This document shows positions 1 to 7,262 of a stretch of DNA of 64,000 nucleotides, piece after piece. The stretch spans positions 1 through 64,000 of the forward strand of contig SVFN01000002.1 of assembly GCA_015056815.1 (NCBI GenBank), given 5' to 3'. This DNA comes from Lachnospiraceae bacterium. Lineage in GTDB: Bacteria; Bacillota; Clostridia; Lachnospirales; Lachnospiraceae. Both the position numbers and the translations under genes were made by a program. How positions within the stretch are numbered: the stretch's first letter is position 1; every line of letters begins with the position of its first letter. A model generated the notes under the pieces. The model had not been told where the DNA came from, ran no database searches, and worked only from the letters and a program-made list of their open reading frames with translations.

Positions 1-6
1 AAAAAT

Positions 7-50
7 CTGCCATCAGAAGGATCCGATGGCAGAAAGTTTTTGTTTTTTTA
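7..50 (+). terminator. Rho-independent terminator of an upstream gene
   Basis: An 8-bp inverted repeat (CTGCCATC at 7-14, GATGGCAG at 25-32) is followed by a T-rich run at 37-49. It is oriented to stop plus-strand transcription entering from outside the window. A short A run before the stem could let it work weakly in the other direction. Confidence 0.7.
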
Positions 51-336
51 ATTGTCTACTTGACGGGGAGCGGTTCACGGTTACAGGCGCATTATACTCT
101 CGCACCTGTCAGATCCTTCACGTTCCGGCAGAACCTTTTGTTTTCATTTTTGCAATTCCATTTCTTTTACCTGTTTCTTTCCGTCATGTCACGCCGGCAT
201 CCCTGTTTTCCCCTCTGTCGCTTTTAAAAACCAGACAAGCCGGCCGTTTTTTTGTTCAGACCATGCTATTTTACACTAAAAAGTGTGGTGCGGAAAGAGT
301 CGAAAAAAGAAAATACAAATTTTTTCAAAAAAATTG
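51..336. other. Intergenic stretch with no convincing gene
   Basis: A 104-codon open frame crosses this stretch on the plus strand, but it starts inside the terminator stem, has no Shine-Dalgarno sequence and has a low-complexity, Phe/Leu-rich composition. I see no RNA gene or repeat here. The tRNA promoter follows directly. Confidence 0.5.
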
Positions 337-365
337 TTGACAACCCCTATCCCATATAGTATACT
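337..365 (+). promoter_or_regulatory. SigA-type promoter of the tRNA-Val/tRNA-Met unit
   Basis: A perfect -35 box TTGACA (337-342), a 17-bp spacer and a -10 box TATACT (360-365) lie 34 bases upstream of tRNA-Val. No other promoter is needed for the two tRNA genes. Confidence 0.85.
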
Positions 366-398
366 AACGAAGTCGGTTGCGAAACCGATAAGAATTAT

Positions 399-471
399 GG
401 GATCTTAGCTCAGCTGGGAGAGCATCTGCCTTACAAGCAGAGGGTCATAGGTTCGAGCCCTATAGGTCCCA
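399..471 (+). tRNA. tRNA-Val (anticodon UAC)
   Basis: A full cloverleaf can be drawn. The acceptor stem GGGATCT (399-405) pairs with AGGTCCC (464-470), with discriminator A471. The anticodon loop is CTTACAA between a TCTGC/GCAGA stem, giving anticodon TAC (Val). The T-loop is GTTCGAG-like. CCA is not encoded. Confidence 0.95.
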
Positions 472-479
472 TATATTAT

Positions 480-553
480 GGCGAGGTAGCTCAGTTGGCT
501 AGAGCACACGGTTCATACCCGTGGTGTCAGGAGTTCGAATCTCCTCCTCGCTA
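480..553 (+). tRNA. tRNA-Met (anticodon CAU), elongator type
   Basis: The acceptor stem GGCGAGG (480-486) pairs with CCTCGCT (546-552), ending in a G-U pair, with discriminator A553. The anticodon loop TTCATAC lies between CACGG and CCGTG, giving CAT. The anticodon stem lacks the three consecutive G-C pairs of an initiator tRNA, so an elongator methionine tRNA is favoured; a CAU tRNA modified to read Ile AUA cannot be excluded from sequence alone. It lies 8 bases after tRNA-Val and is probably co-transcribed. A T-rich run follows and CCA is not encoded. Confidence 0.92.
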
Positions 554-715
554 TTTTTTATTTTCTATTTTTTCTCTGCCAACAGGCAGTTTACGGTTTT
601 TCTTTTTATCACGGACAATCTCACTTGTTTTCCCGATGAAAATGATACTCACAAAAAACTGTACTTTGCTACTGAAACAACTCATTCTGCTGATCCAGCG
701 GCATAACAGGATGAA

Positions 716-743
716 TTGACATTCATTTTTTTACTGATACAAT
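716..743 (+). promoter_or_regulatory. Promoter of the 55-residue protein gene
   Basis: A perfect TTGACA (716-721), a 16-bp spacer and TACAAT (738-743) give a strong SigA-type promoter about 65 bases before the start codon at 810. Confidence 0.75.
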
Positions 744-772
744 TTATTCATACTTGCTATGGCAATTCTTAA

Positions 773-795
773 CTGAAAGATACAATTTCTTTCAG
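773..795 (+). promoter_or_regulatory. Inverted repeat in the leader, just before the ribosome-binding site
   Basis: A perfect 7-bp inverted repeat, CTGAAAG (773-779) and CTTTCAG (789-795), with a 9-base loop abuts the Shine-Dalgarno region AGAAAGGAG (796-804). It could be an operator or an RNA hairpin affecting initiation; the sequence alone does not decide. Confidence 0.4.
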
Positions 796-809
796 AGAAA
801 GGAGTTTTA

Positions 810-977
810 ATGGAAGAAATGGGAATGACCGACAGTCAATGGAAAGATAATCTCAGAAATCAACAGGAAGACTGGGAAGAAGTCAAAGAACTTCTGCCAC
901 AAAACCCAGACACTCAGAAAGCACTTGATAAAATCAATAAGGTTTTAAACCGAATCCAGAAATCATTGGAGGATTAA
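810..977 (+). CDS. Small acidic hypothetical protein (55 aa)
   Basis: I do not recognise this family. The frame encodes 55 residues beginning MEEMGMTDSQWKDNL and ending RIQKSLED, highly charged and predicted as two amphipathic helices with several Trp, Glu and Lys residues. It has no signal peptide, membrane segment or cysteines. Support for a real gene is strong: a consensus promoter at 716-743, a good ribosome-binding site (AAAGGAG, six bases before ATG) and a strong terminator hairpin directly after the stop. It stands alone between the tRNA pair and the convergent argS. The leader contains a perfect inverted repeat at 773-795, so expression may be controlled. It could be a small cytosolic regulator or a protein-binding peptide; no function is claimed. 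Confidence 0.75.
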   Translation: MEEMGMTDSQWKDNLRNQQEDWEEVKELLPQNPDTQKALDKINKVLNRIQKSLED

Positions 978-991
978 GCACCACCACGCGC

Positions 992-1025
992 AATCCCCCA
1001 TGCCATTATCATGGCATGGGGGATT
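992..1025. terminator. Strong bidirectional hairpin between convergent genes
   Basis: The repeat AATCCCCCATGCCA (992-1005) pairs perfectly with TGGCATGGGGGATT (1012-1025) around a 6-base loop. It lies 15 bases after the stop of the 55-aa gene and 13 bases beyond the argS stop, so it can end transcription from both sides. Flanking T runs are weak. Confidence 0.75.
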
Positions 1026-1037
1026 CTTATACCATTT

Positions 1038-2822
1038 TTACATTCTCTCCGGCGCATAGAAGCCAAGCACATCGATGCAGGCCTCTAAAATCTCCTTTGT
1101 CAGCACTAACAGTGCGATATAACCCGATTTTTTCTGTTCATCCTCTTCTTTTAAGATCTTAGTCTCATGGTAGAAACGGTTAAACGCATTGGAAAGATCA
1201 TAAATATAGGCGCATACCTTATGAGGCGCTAACTCCGCGTAAGCCGCTTCCATCATGGCATTAAATTTCGTGATCTCCAACATCAGCGCCTTCTCGGAAT
1301 CATTGCATACTCCACCGATCGCAGCAGTCAGAACATTGCCGCCTGCCTCTTTGTATTTATTCAGGATCGACTTGATACGCACGATCGTATAAAGGATATA
1401 CGGACCGGTGTCGCCCTCGAAGGAAGTGAAACGATCCACATCAAAAATATAATCCTTGCTCGCCTGATTGGAAAGATCACCGTATTTGATAGCCGCAAGC
1501 GCTACGGTCTTTGCCGTCTTCTTCGCCTCTTCCTCGGATACGGCAGTGTCACCGTTTTTCTCCTTGTTCTCCATGATCTTCTCATACATCTTATCATTGA
1601 TATCACTGATAAGATTCTCCAGGCGCATCACGCCGCCGTCACGGGTCTTAAACGGTTTGCCGTCCTTGCCGTTTACGGTACCAAATCCAAGGAAGGTAAG
1701 CTCTGTCCCGGGATGTACGATTTTGGTCTTTCGCGCACAACGGAACACCTGCTCAAAATACAGCTCCTGTCTCTTATCCACCACATAGATGATATGATCC
1801 GGGTCGATCTTGTCCTTTCTCTCCATAATAGTAGCAAGATCTGTGGTATTGTAAAGAGAGGCTCCGTCTGATTTTAAGATCATACAGGGCGGAATCTCCT
1901 TTGTATCGGTCTCTTCTTTAACATCTACGACCAACGCACCTTCCGATTCATGTGCATAGCCTTCCGACTTCATATAATTGACCATATCCGGAATGATATC
2001 CTGAACCGAGCTCTCACCGTTCCACAGATCAAAATCCACATTCAGATTCTCATAATTGCGTTTTAAGTCCGCTACGGAAACTGCGATGATATGATCCCAG
2101 AGTGCACGATAACCTCTCACGCCCTCCTGAAGCATATGTGTCGCTTCCATCGCCCTCTTCTTGTACTCTTCATCCACTTTGGACTTGCCGCTGGCTGTCG
2201 GATAGATCTCCTCCAGCTCGGAAATCGTAAACGGAGGCTCCTTGGGATATTCTCCTTTGTAACGCTCATCAAAATATACCAGATCCGGCTGTCTCTCTTT
2301 TAACTCTGTGATGATCAGACCCATCTGAAGACCCCAGTCACCCATATGGATATCGCCGATCACCTCATGCCCCATATATTTTGCGATACGCTTCACGCTC
2401 TCGCCGATCACTGCCGAACGCAGATGTCCGACATGAAGAGGCTTCGCCACGTTCGGTCCGCCGTAATCGATCACGATCTTTTTCTTGTGATCACTCTCTT
2501 CCAGACCAAATTTGCGGTTACATTTCATGCCATCGAGATAGCTGGTCAGAAAGCTGCCGGAAAGCTTACAGTTCAAAAATCCCGGTGCCACGGCTGTCAC
2601 TTCCGAAAAAATACTGCTGTCCGTAAGCTTCTCTGCCACATCCTGTGCGATCATGATCGGTGCTTTCTTGTAAAGCTTCGCGCCCGCCATAGCTCCATTG
2701 CACTGAAATTCACAAAGATCCGGCCGATTGGAAAGCGTTACCTTGCCAAGCTCCTCATCATAGCCTGCCTGTCCGAACGCTTTTTTCATTTCATCGGAAA
2801 TCAAGTCTAAAATCTTCTGCAT
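1038..2822 (-). CDS. argS: Arginyl-tRNA synthetase
   Basis: This class I enzyme charges tRNA-Arg with arginine in the cytosol using ATP. The 594-residue product has the ArgRS N-terminal additional domain, the HIGH-type signature in PNVAKPLHVGHLRSA, the catalytic core, the FKTRDGG stretch that stands in the place of KMSKS, and a DALR-type anticodon-binding C-terminus ending in FYAPERM. The start at 2822 is chosen because AAGGAG lies just before it and the protein then begins MQKILDL. A longer frame reaches back into queH but encodes unrelated sequence. The queH stop lies four bases upstream and overlaps this ribosome-binding region, so the two genes are translationally linked. Confidence 0.96.
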   Translation of the reverse strand: MQKILDLISDEMKKAFGQAGYDEELGKVTLSNRPDLCEFQCNGAMAGAKLYKKAPIMIAQDVAEKLTDSSIFSEVTAVAPGFLNCKLSGSFLTSYLDGMKCNRKFGLEESDHKKKIVIDYGGPNVAKPLHVGHLRSAVIGESVKRIAKYMGHEVIGDIHMGDWGLQMGLIITELKERQPDLVYFDERYKGEYPKEPPFTISELEEIYPTASGKSKVDEEYKKRAMEATHMLQEGVRGYRALWDHIIAVSVADLKRNYENLNVDFDLWNGESSVQDIIPDMVNYMKSEGYAHESEGALVVDVKEETDTKEIPPCMILKSDGASLYNTTDLATIMERKDKIDPDHIIYVVDKRQELYFEQVFRCARKTKIVHPGTELTFLGFGTVNGKDGKPFKTRDGGVMRLENLISDINDKMYEKIMENKEKNGDTAVSEEEAKKTAKTVALAAIKYGDLSNQASKDYIFDVDRFTSFEGDTGPYILYTIVRIKSILNKYKEAGGNVLTAAIGGVCNDSEKALMLEITKFNAMMEAAYAELAPHKVCAYIYDLSNAFNRFYHETKILKEEDEQKKSGYIALLVLTKEILEACIDVLGFYAPERM

Positions 2823-2826
2823 AAAT

Positions 2827-3468
2827 CTACTCCTTCTTTTTCGCCCTCTCACGCTCTGCCCTGGAATAGACACAGCCGCAGTAATCCTGCCGGTAAAGGT
2901 CATATTCCTTCGAAAGCTCGATCGAGCGTTTGTAGCCGTTTTTCTTTTTAAAATCAGATGTAAGATATCTCACACCGTAATTTTCTGCCAGTCTTTCGCC
3001 AATTTCATTCAGCTTGTCCGCATTCTTCAGCGGACTGATCGATAGTGTAGTGGTCACATAGTCAAACCTGCCCTCAGCCGCGATCCTCACCGCCTCGCGC
3101 AGCCGCAGCTCATAACACAGAAAGCAGCGTTCACCGCCCTCCGCATCCTTCTCATGACCCTTTGCCATGTCTATAAAGATCTGCGGGTCATAGTCCCCTT
3201 CCATAAAGTGGATCTCATATCCCTGCTTTTTCTCATTAAAAGCAGCGATCAGCCGTTTCTGCTCGGCAACCCGCTTCGTATATTCCTCTGAAAAAGTAAT
3301 ATTCGGATTATAATAAAAAACCGTAATCTCAAAATATTGACTCAGATATTCCAGCACGTAACTGCTGCAGGGTGCACAACAACTGTGCAAAAACAACCTC
3401 TGTCCGCGCACCTGCGGCTTTTCCAAAACATTATCCAGTTCTCTCTGATAATTACGTTTGTTTGCCAT
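2827..3468 (-). CDS. queH: Epoxyqueuosine reductase QueH
   Basis: QueH carries out the last step of queuosine synthesis, reducing epoxyqueuosine to queuosine in tRNA anticodons; it is the non-cobalamin alternative to QueG. The 213-residue protein shows the family cysteine motifs: HSCCAPCS near residue 30, CFLC near 120 and YCGC near the C-terminus, which bind iron-sulfur and another metal. Length and motif order match the family (formerly DUF208). The ribosome-binding site before 3468 is weak, but no later Met fits the conserved N-terminus. It is the first gene of a two-gene unit with argS. Confidence 0.93.
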   Translation of the reverse strand: MANKRNYQRELDNVLEKPQVRGQRLFLHSCCAPCSSYVLEYLSQYFEITVFYYNPNITFSEEYTKRVAEQKRLIAAFNEKKQGYEIHFMEGDYDPQIFIDMAKGHEKDAEGGERCFLCYELRLREAVRIAAEGRFDYVTTTLSISPLKNADKLNEIGERLAENYGVRYLTSDFKKKNGYKRSIELSKEYDLYRQDYCGCVYSRAERERAKKKE

Positions 3469-3622
3469 ACGTTTAATCGTACCATTCTTTTTGTGTTTTG
3501 TATATACATAATTGTTACAAAAATGCTACGTTTTTTCGGTTTTTTCGTAATAGAAAAGCAGAAGTCCGCAGACTTCTGCCTCGTTTATGATCGGATTCCA
3601 TCCTTTCCTGCTTGTCTTGTGT

Positions 3623-5272
3623 TCAGGCAAATCCCAGCTTCGGTTTTGCCTTCACTCCTTCACTTACATTCACTTCAAAGTCTTCTCGCTCCAGCGTTAA
3701 GACCATCTGTTTTGTCAGCTTCACTCCCCGGTCTTTTTGCTGCTTCATGCGCATTGCCTGTTTGATCACTGCCTGTTCCACGAGATTGCGTACATACCTG
3801 CCGTTTCCGTAATCCTCATTCTGACATACGCGCTCAAATAATTCCTTACAATAAACCTGCGCTTTTTCCGAAGCCTGGAACCCTTTTGTCAGAAGCATCT
3901 GTTCAAAGATCGCCTCCAGCTGTCCTTCATCATAATCCGGGAAATTCACATGATAGGCAATCCGGCTTCTCAGCCCCTTATTGGTATCCAGAAATTTATT
4001 CATATTCTCTGTATATCCCGCAAAGATCACCAAGATGTCTCCCCGCATATTCTCCATCTCCTGTACGATCGTATCGATCGCTTCCTGCCCGAAATCATTT
4101 CTTGTATGATCCCCCCAGTTAGCAAGCGCATAGGCTTCATCGATGAACAAAACGCCGCCTTTGGCCTGTTCAAAAACTTCCTTTACTTTCTTCGCGGTAT
4201 GCCCCACCCATTTCTCCACCAGATCGCTGCGACTGCACTCTACATAAGTTCCTTTCGAAAGCACCTTCTTCTCTTTTAAGATCTGTGCGATCAGTCTTGC
4301 AACCGAGGTCTTACCTGTCCCGGGATTACCGGTAAAGAGCATATGCATGGAAGTATCACTCTCTTTAATACCTGCTTTTTTTCTCATTTCCGCCATTTCT
4401 CTTGTCGCGATGATCTGATCTATGATACTTTTGATCTGGTCCATACCGATCATATCTTTCAATCTTTCATAAGGATCTTTTTCCTTTTCCAAAAACTGTT
4501 TCGAATCCAGTCCCTGTATCATCTTATGCAGACTGATCTGAAGTTCTTCCAATTCCTCCCGCATTTCTTCCAGTTCTTTCTGATCATATTTCTCTTCTTT
4601 TAATCGACGCCGCCTTCCCTTTCGGTCTTTGAGGATAACATCTTCCTCAAAGGCGGACGCCGCGATTTTTTTTGTCACAAGCGGTAAAACCACTTCCTTT
4701 ATAGCCGTGCATTCCCCAAATGCCCCATATTCGATTGCTTTTAAACCTCGCGGAAGCTGAATGGCATTCAGGCTTTTACATTCATAAAATGCCATAAACC
4801 CGATTTCTTTTAAGCTTCGCGGAAATGAAATATCCTGCAGGTTCTCGCATCCCGAAAATGCATGATCACCAATTTTCTTAAGATCTTTAGACAGCTTTAC
4901 TGTCCTCAACTCTTTACAATCGATAAAGACACTATCCGGAATTTCTTTTACCGGCTCCGGTATCTCTACCTCAGTCAGTCGTTCACAGAGCATAAATGCT
5001 GCTTCACCGATCTTCTTTATTGTCTTTGACCATTTAATTTTTCGCAGATTGACACATTCCTCAAAAGCAAAGGATTCTATAATCTCCATTCCCTCCGGAA
5101 ATTCTACTTCTTGCAGATTACTGCAGGATGCAAATGCCAAACTTCCTATCCGTTTCACGCCCTTTGGAATGACTACTTTTCGAAGTTCCTCGCGTTTTGC
5201 AAATGCTTCCTCTTCAATTTCCTTCACTCCGGCAGGAATGATCGCCATACCATCTCTCACTTCGTATTCCAT
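3623..5272 (-). CDS. BspA-type leucine-rich-repeat protein fused to a CbbX/SpoVK-type AAA+ ATPase
   Basis: This is a 549-residue two-part protein. Residues about 1-215 are seven to nine LRR_5 (BspA/Treponema-type) repeats with the recurring pattern IxxxAFxxCxxLxxVxLP. Residues 216-270 are a charged coiled coil, and about 270-500 are an AAA+ ATPase of the CbbX/SpoVK family. Walker A is GNPGTGKT (315-322), Walker B is GVLFIDEA (373-380), sensor 1 lies in VIFAGY and an arginine-finger region lies in GLRSRI. There is no signal peptide, so the repeats are probably cytosolic and may select partners for the ATPase. CbbX-like proteins remodel or disassemble protein complexes; the substrate here is unknown. 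It stands alone. The start at 5272 follows AAAGGA at a somewhat long spacing. Confidence 0.85.
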   Translation of the reverse strand: MEYEVRDGMAIIPAGVKEIEEEAFAKREELRKVVIPKGVKRIGSLAFASCSNLQEVEFPEGMEIIESFAFEECVNLRKIKWSKTIKKIGEAAFMLCERLTEVEIPEPVKEIPDSVFIDCKELRTVKLSKDLKKIGDHAFSGCENLQDISFPRSLKEIGFMAFYECKSLNAIQLPRGLKAIEYGAFGECTAIKEVVLPLVTKKIAASAFEEDVILKDRKGRRRRLKEEKYDQKELEEMREELEELQISLHKMIQGLDSKQFLEKEKDPYERLKDMIGMDQIKSIIDQIIATREMAEMRKKAGIKESDTSMHMLFTGNPGTGKTSVARLIAQILKEKKVLSKGTYVECSRSDLVEKWVGHTAKKVKEVFEQAKGGVLFIDEAYALANWGDHTRNDFGQEAIDTIVQEMENMRGDILVIFAGYTENMNKFLDTNKGLRSRIAYHVNFPDYDEGQLEAIFEQMLLTKGFQASEKAQVYCKELFERVCQNEDYGNGRYVRNLVEQAVIKQAMRMKQQKDRGVKLTKQMVLTLEREDFEVNVSEGVKAKPKLGFA

Positions 5273-5397
5273 TCTTCAACCGTCCTTTCTCAATAGAACT
5301 ACCTGAACTGTATCCATCTTTTTTTAAAGACAATCAAATCTCTTCGCTTTTACATCCGAATATGCTACTGTCTGAAAATCTTCTTCTCATCCACCGT

Positions 5398-5655
5398 TTA
5401 ACGCTCCACTTCTATATACTTACCCTCCAAAGTCTTCTTTGCACTCACCAAATCCAACACCTCATCCATAACAGCCGTGCCCTTTTCCAAACGTTTTGTC
5501 CACACTTCAAGAGAGGGGTATCTCTTTTCCAGCACTCGAATTCTTTTCTCCCCTTCTTCCATCCCCTCTGCGAGCACTACTAATATCTCATCTGTAACAG
5601 GCTTGATCGTTGTCAGAATTTCTTTCGCCATTTTCATTTTTTCTAAAATATCCAT
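5398..5655 (-). CDS. Small coiled-coil hypothetical protein (85 aa)
   Basis: I do not recognise this family. The 85-residue product starts MDILEKMKMAKEILT and is helical and charged, with a central stretch LVVLAEGMEEGEKRIRVLEK. It lacks cysteines, a signal peptide and membrane segments. The start at 5655 is chosen because AGGAGG lies 7 bases before it; an upstream extension in the same frame runs through the repeated leader and is unlikely to be translated. Its upstream leader shares a repeated element with the DivIVA-like gene at 9686-10282, which suggests common control. Function unknown. Confidence 0.65.
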   Translation of the reverse strand: MDILEKMKMAKEILTTIKPVTDEILVVLAEGMEEGEKRIRVLEKRYPSLEVWTKRLEKGTAVMDEVLDLVSAKKTLEGKYIEVER

Positions 5656-5671
5656 ATCGCATCCTCCTATT

Positions 5672-5905
5672 TTAAGTTCCGTATCCGAACAAATGGTGCG
5701 GGTAAGCAGAAAGCATTCTCTCCTCTGTCGCATTCGCTCCGCCGTCGTTCATTGCCCTCTGGCACCATTTTTCGCATACTGTTTTTTAAGTTCCGCATCC
5801 CAACCTTTTTCATGTCATGCTGTAGTGTTACATTCATTCTAGAGTTTTAGAGTGACAGATAATGTCGTTGTGGCAAAATGTTTCAAAATTGTGGTTTTCG
5901 CTTAG
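5672..5905 (-). repeat. Duplicated upstream leader element, copy A (with internal insertion)
   Basis: The short motif TTAAGTTCCGTATCCGAAC occurs at 5672-5690 and again, slightly diverged, at 5786-5804. The second is followed 16 bases later by a block (5821-5905) that closely matches 10338-10420, including TGTAGTGTTACAT and TAATGTC. Between the two motif copies lies about 95 bp bounded by a perfect 9-bp inverted repeat (AAATGGTGC 5691-5699, GCACCATTT 5762-5770). The whole lies upstream of the minus-strand gene at 5398-5655, as copy B lies upstream of the gene at 9686-10282. Confidence 0.65.
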
Positions 5906-5924
5906 CCGTTATTCGCTTATCTAT

Positions 5925-5953
5925 TTGACAAATTCTGACATTTATCCTAAAAT
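5925..5953 (+). promoter_or_regulatory. Promoter of the Rpn-type nuclease gene
   Basis: TTGACA (5925-5930), a 17-bp spacer and TAAAAT (5948-5953) form a good SigA-type promoter about 100 bases before the start codon at 6055. Confidence 0.75.
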
Positions 5954-6054
5954 AGAAATCGGTTCGGGGATTCTTCCCCAGCAATTATCTTTTCGGATAA
6001 TTGATTTTCACCACTTACTATTTTTCAAATTCATTTCAGGAAGGAGTCATAATT

Positions 6055-6990
6055 ATGACAGATCAATCAACCGTAACTTTTTCACCCGGTCTGCAAAATG
6101 CCACCGGCAAAATCCCGTATCTTTTGTCCAATGATATCATCTTTCATTGTGCAGCCCAGCAGTCCGAGGAGTTTTTAAACCGCCTAATTTCCGATTTCTC
6201 CGGCATCCCGATCGAGCAGATCAAATCCGTCAAGGTACTCAATCCCATTGATTACCGCACCTACACTGCCAAGGAGATCATTCTGGATCTCAAGGTAGAG
6301 CTGGACGATCATCATATCTACAATTTCGAGATACAGCTTCGCCTGGCTTTTAACTCCAAATGGTGGATCAACCGCTCCCTCTTGTATCTCTGCCGCAGCT
6401 ACGATAATCTGAAAAGTGGAAATGACTATGAGGATATCCTGCCTGCCACTCAGATCAGTATCGTGAAGGAGGATTTCTTCCCGGATGAGCCGCCGGAGTT
6501 TTTTGCCGAGTATATGTTTCTCAACACCAGAACGCATGCTCCTTACACTTCCCATTTCAAGATGAATGTGCTATATTTAAATCACATCGACCTGGCAACA
6601 CAGGAAGATATTGATAAAGGACTCGTTATCTGGGCAAAGCTTTTTCAGACAGATACCTGGGAAGAGCTTCGCCGCCTGATCCTGGAACATCCCGATTATA
6701 AGGAGGTGGCTGAAACCATGTTTTATGTAGATGCTGATACCAGTGCCCGCAGTATTGCGGAAGCCCATGAAAAATACCTGCACGATGTTGCTTCCATTAA
6801 GGCTCAGGCCCGCAGGGAAGGTCTGGCAGAAGGCCGGGCAGAAGGTCTGGCAGAAGGGCATAAAGAGGGGCATAATGAAGGGCTCAAAGAAGGCTATCAA
6901 AAGGCACAGAATGAACTTAAAGAAGCAGATATAAAAATTGAGAAGCTACGTCAGAAACTAATCGCTGCAGGTATTTCGCCTGACGAATAA
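6055..6990 (+). CDS. Rpn family PD-(D/E)XK nuclease / putative transposase
   Basis: The 311-residue product belongs to the Rpn/YhgA-like family, annotated as recombination-promoting nucleases or PD-(D/E)XK transposases and thought to cut DNA in a recA-independent way. The nuclease signature is D78 in EIILDLKVEL followed by the strand FEIQ (E92, Q94). The C-terminal tail carries the family's glycine-glutamate repeats (EGLAEGRAEGLAEGHKEG, about residues 255-290) followed by a coiled coil. The start at 6055 is favoured because AGGAAGGAG precedes it; an in-frame ATG 54 bases upstream lacks a ribosome-binding site. No partner gene or terminal repeats are seen, so it is probably a free-standing nuclease gene. 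Confidence 0.88.
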   Translation: MTDQSTVTFSPGLQNATGKIPYLLSNDIIFHCAAQQSEEFLNRLISDFSGIPIEQIKSVKVLNPIDYRTYTAKEIILDLKVELDDHHIYNFEIQLRLAFNSKWWINRSLLYLCRSYDNLKSGNDYEDILPATQISIVKEDFFPDEPPEFFAEYMFLNTRTHAPYTSHFKMNVLYLNHIDLATQEDIDKGLVIWAKLFQTDTWEELRRLILEHPDYKEVAETMFYVDADTSARSIAEAHEKYLHDVASIKAQARREGLAEGRAEGLAEGHKEGHNEGLKEGYQKAQNELKEADIKIEKLRQKLIAAGISPDE

Positions 6991-7003
6991 TACAACAGCC
7001 TCA

Positions 7004-7052
7004 TAAAAAAAACTACTGCTGTAAAGATATATTTCATTCTTTACAGCAGTAG
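7004..7052 (-). terminator. Terminator of the WYL-regulator unit
   Basis: A perfect 14-bp inverted repeat (7013-7026 with 7039-7052) is followed on the minus strand by a run of eight T residues (7005-7012 complement). It ends transcription of the 8273-7078 unit. Confidence 0.88.
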
Positions 7053-7077
7053 ACATCGGTGTATATTTAAAACCGCT

Positions 7078-7236
7078 TCAGTACTTCCCATTAAATTCTC
7101 CGTTACGTTCGGTCAGTCGTTTCAAACGCTCCAGTTCCTTTCCGGACAAATCTTTTTTCGGTTCATCCTTCTCACTGTATTTCTGTTTTGGCTCCCATGG
7201 TTTGCATTTATCGCCGATCAATTGCTTATTCTTCAA
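7078..7236 (-). CDS. Possible small basic protein (52 aa, TTG start)
   Basis: This is a tentative gene. The open frame extends back into the WYL regulator gene, but a TTG at 7236 preceded by AAAGAGG gives a 52-residue Lys- and Glu-rich product that includes KPWEPKQKYSEKDEPKK and ends in ERNGEFNGKY. It would lie 26 bases after the WYL gene and directly before the terminator at 7004-7052, the position of a last gene in a unit. I do not recognise the product; it has no cysteines or hydrophobic segment. It may instead be untranslated 3' sequence. Confidence 0.4.
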   Translation of the reverse strand: MKNKQLIGDKCKPWEPKQKYSEKDEPKKDLSGKELERLKRLTERNGEFNGKY

Positions 7237-7262
7237 TTCGCATCGCCTCTTTCTTTTTTCTG

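Noticed and set aside
26-340. 104-aa plus-strand frame at the left edge
   Set aside because: It starts inside a terminator stem, has no ribosome-binding site and low-complexity composition, and ends beside the tRNA promoter.
495-719. Open frames over and after tRNA-Met
   Set aside because: They read through the tRNA gene and lack ribosome-binding sites; shadows of RNA and AT-rich spacer.
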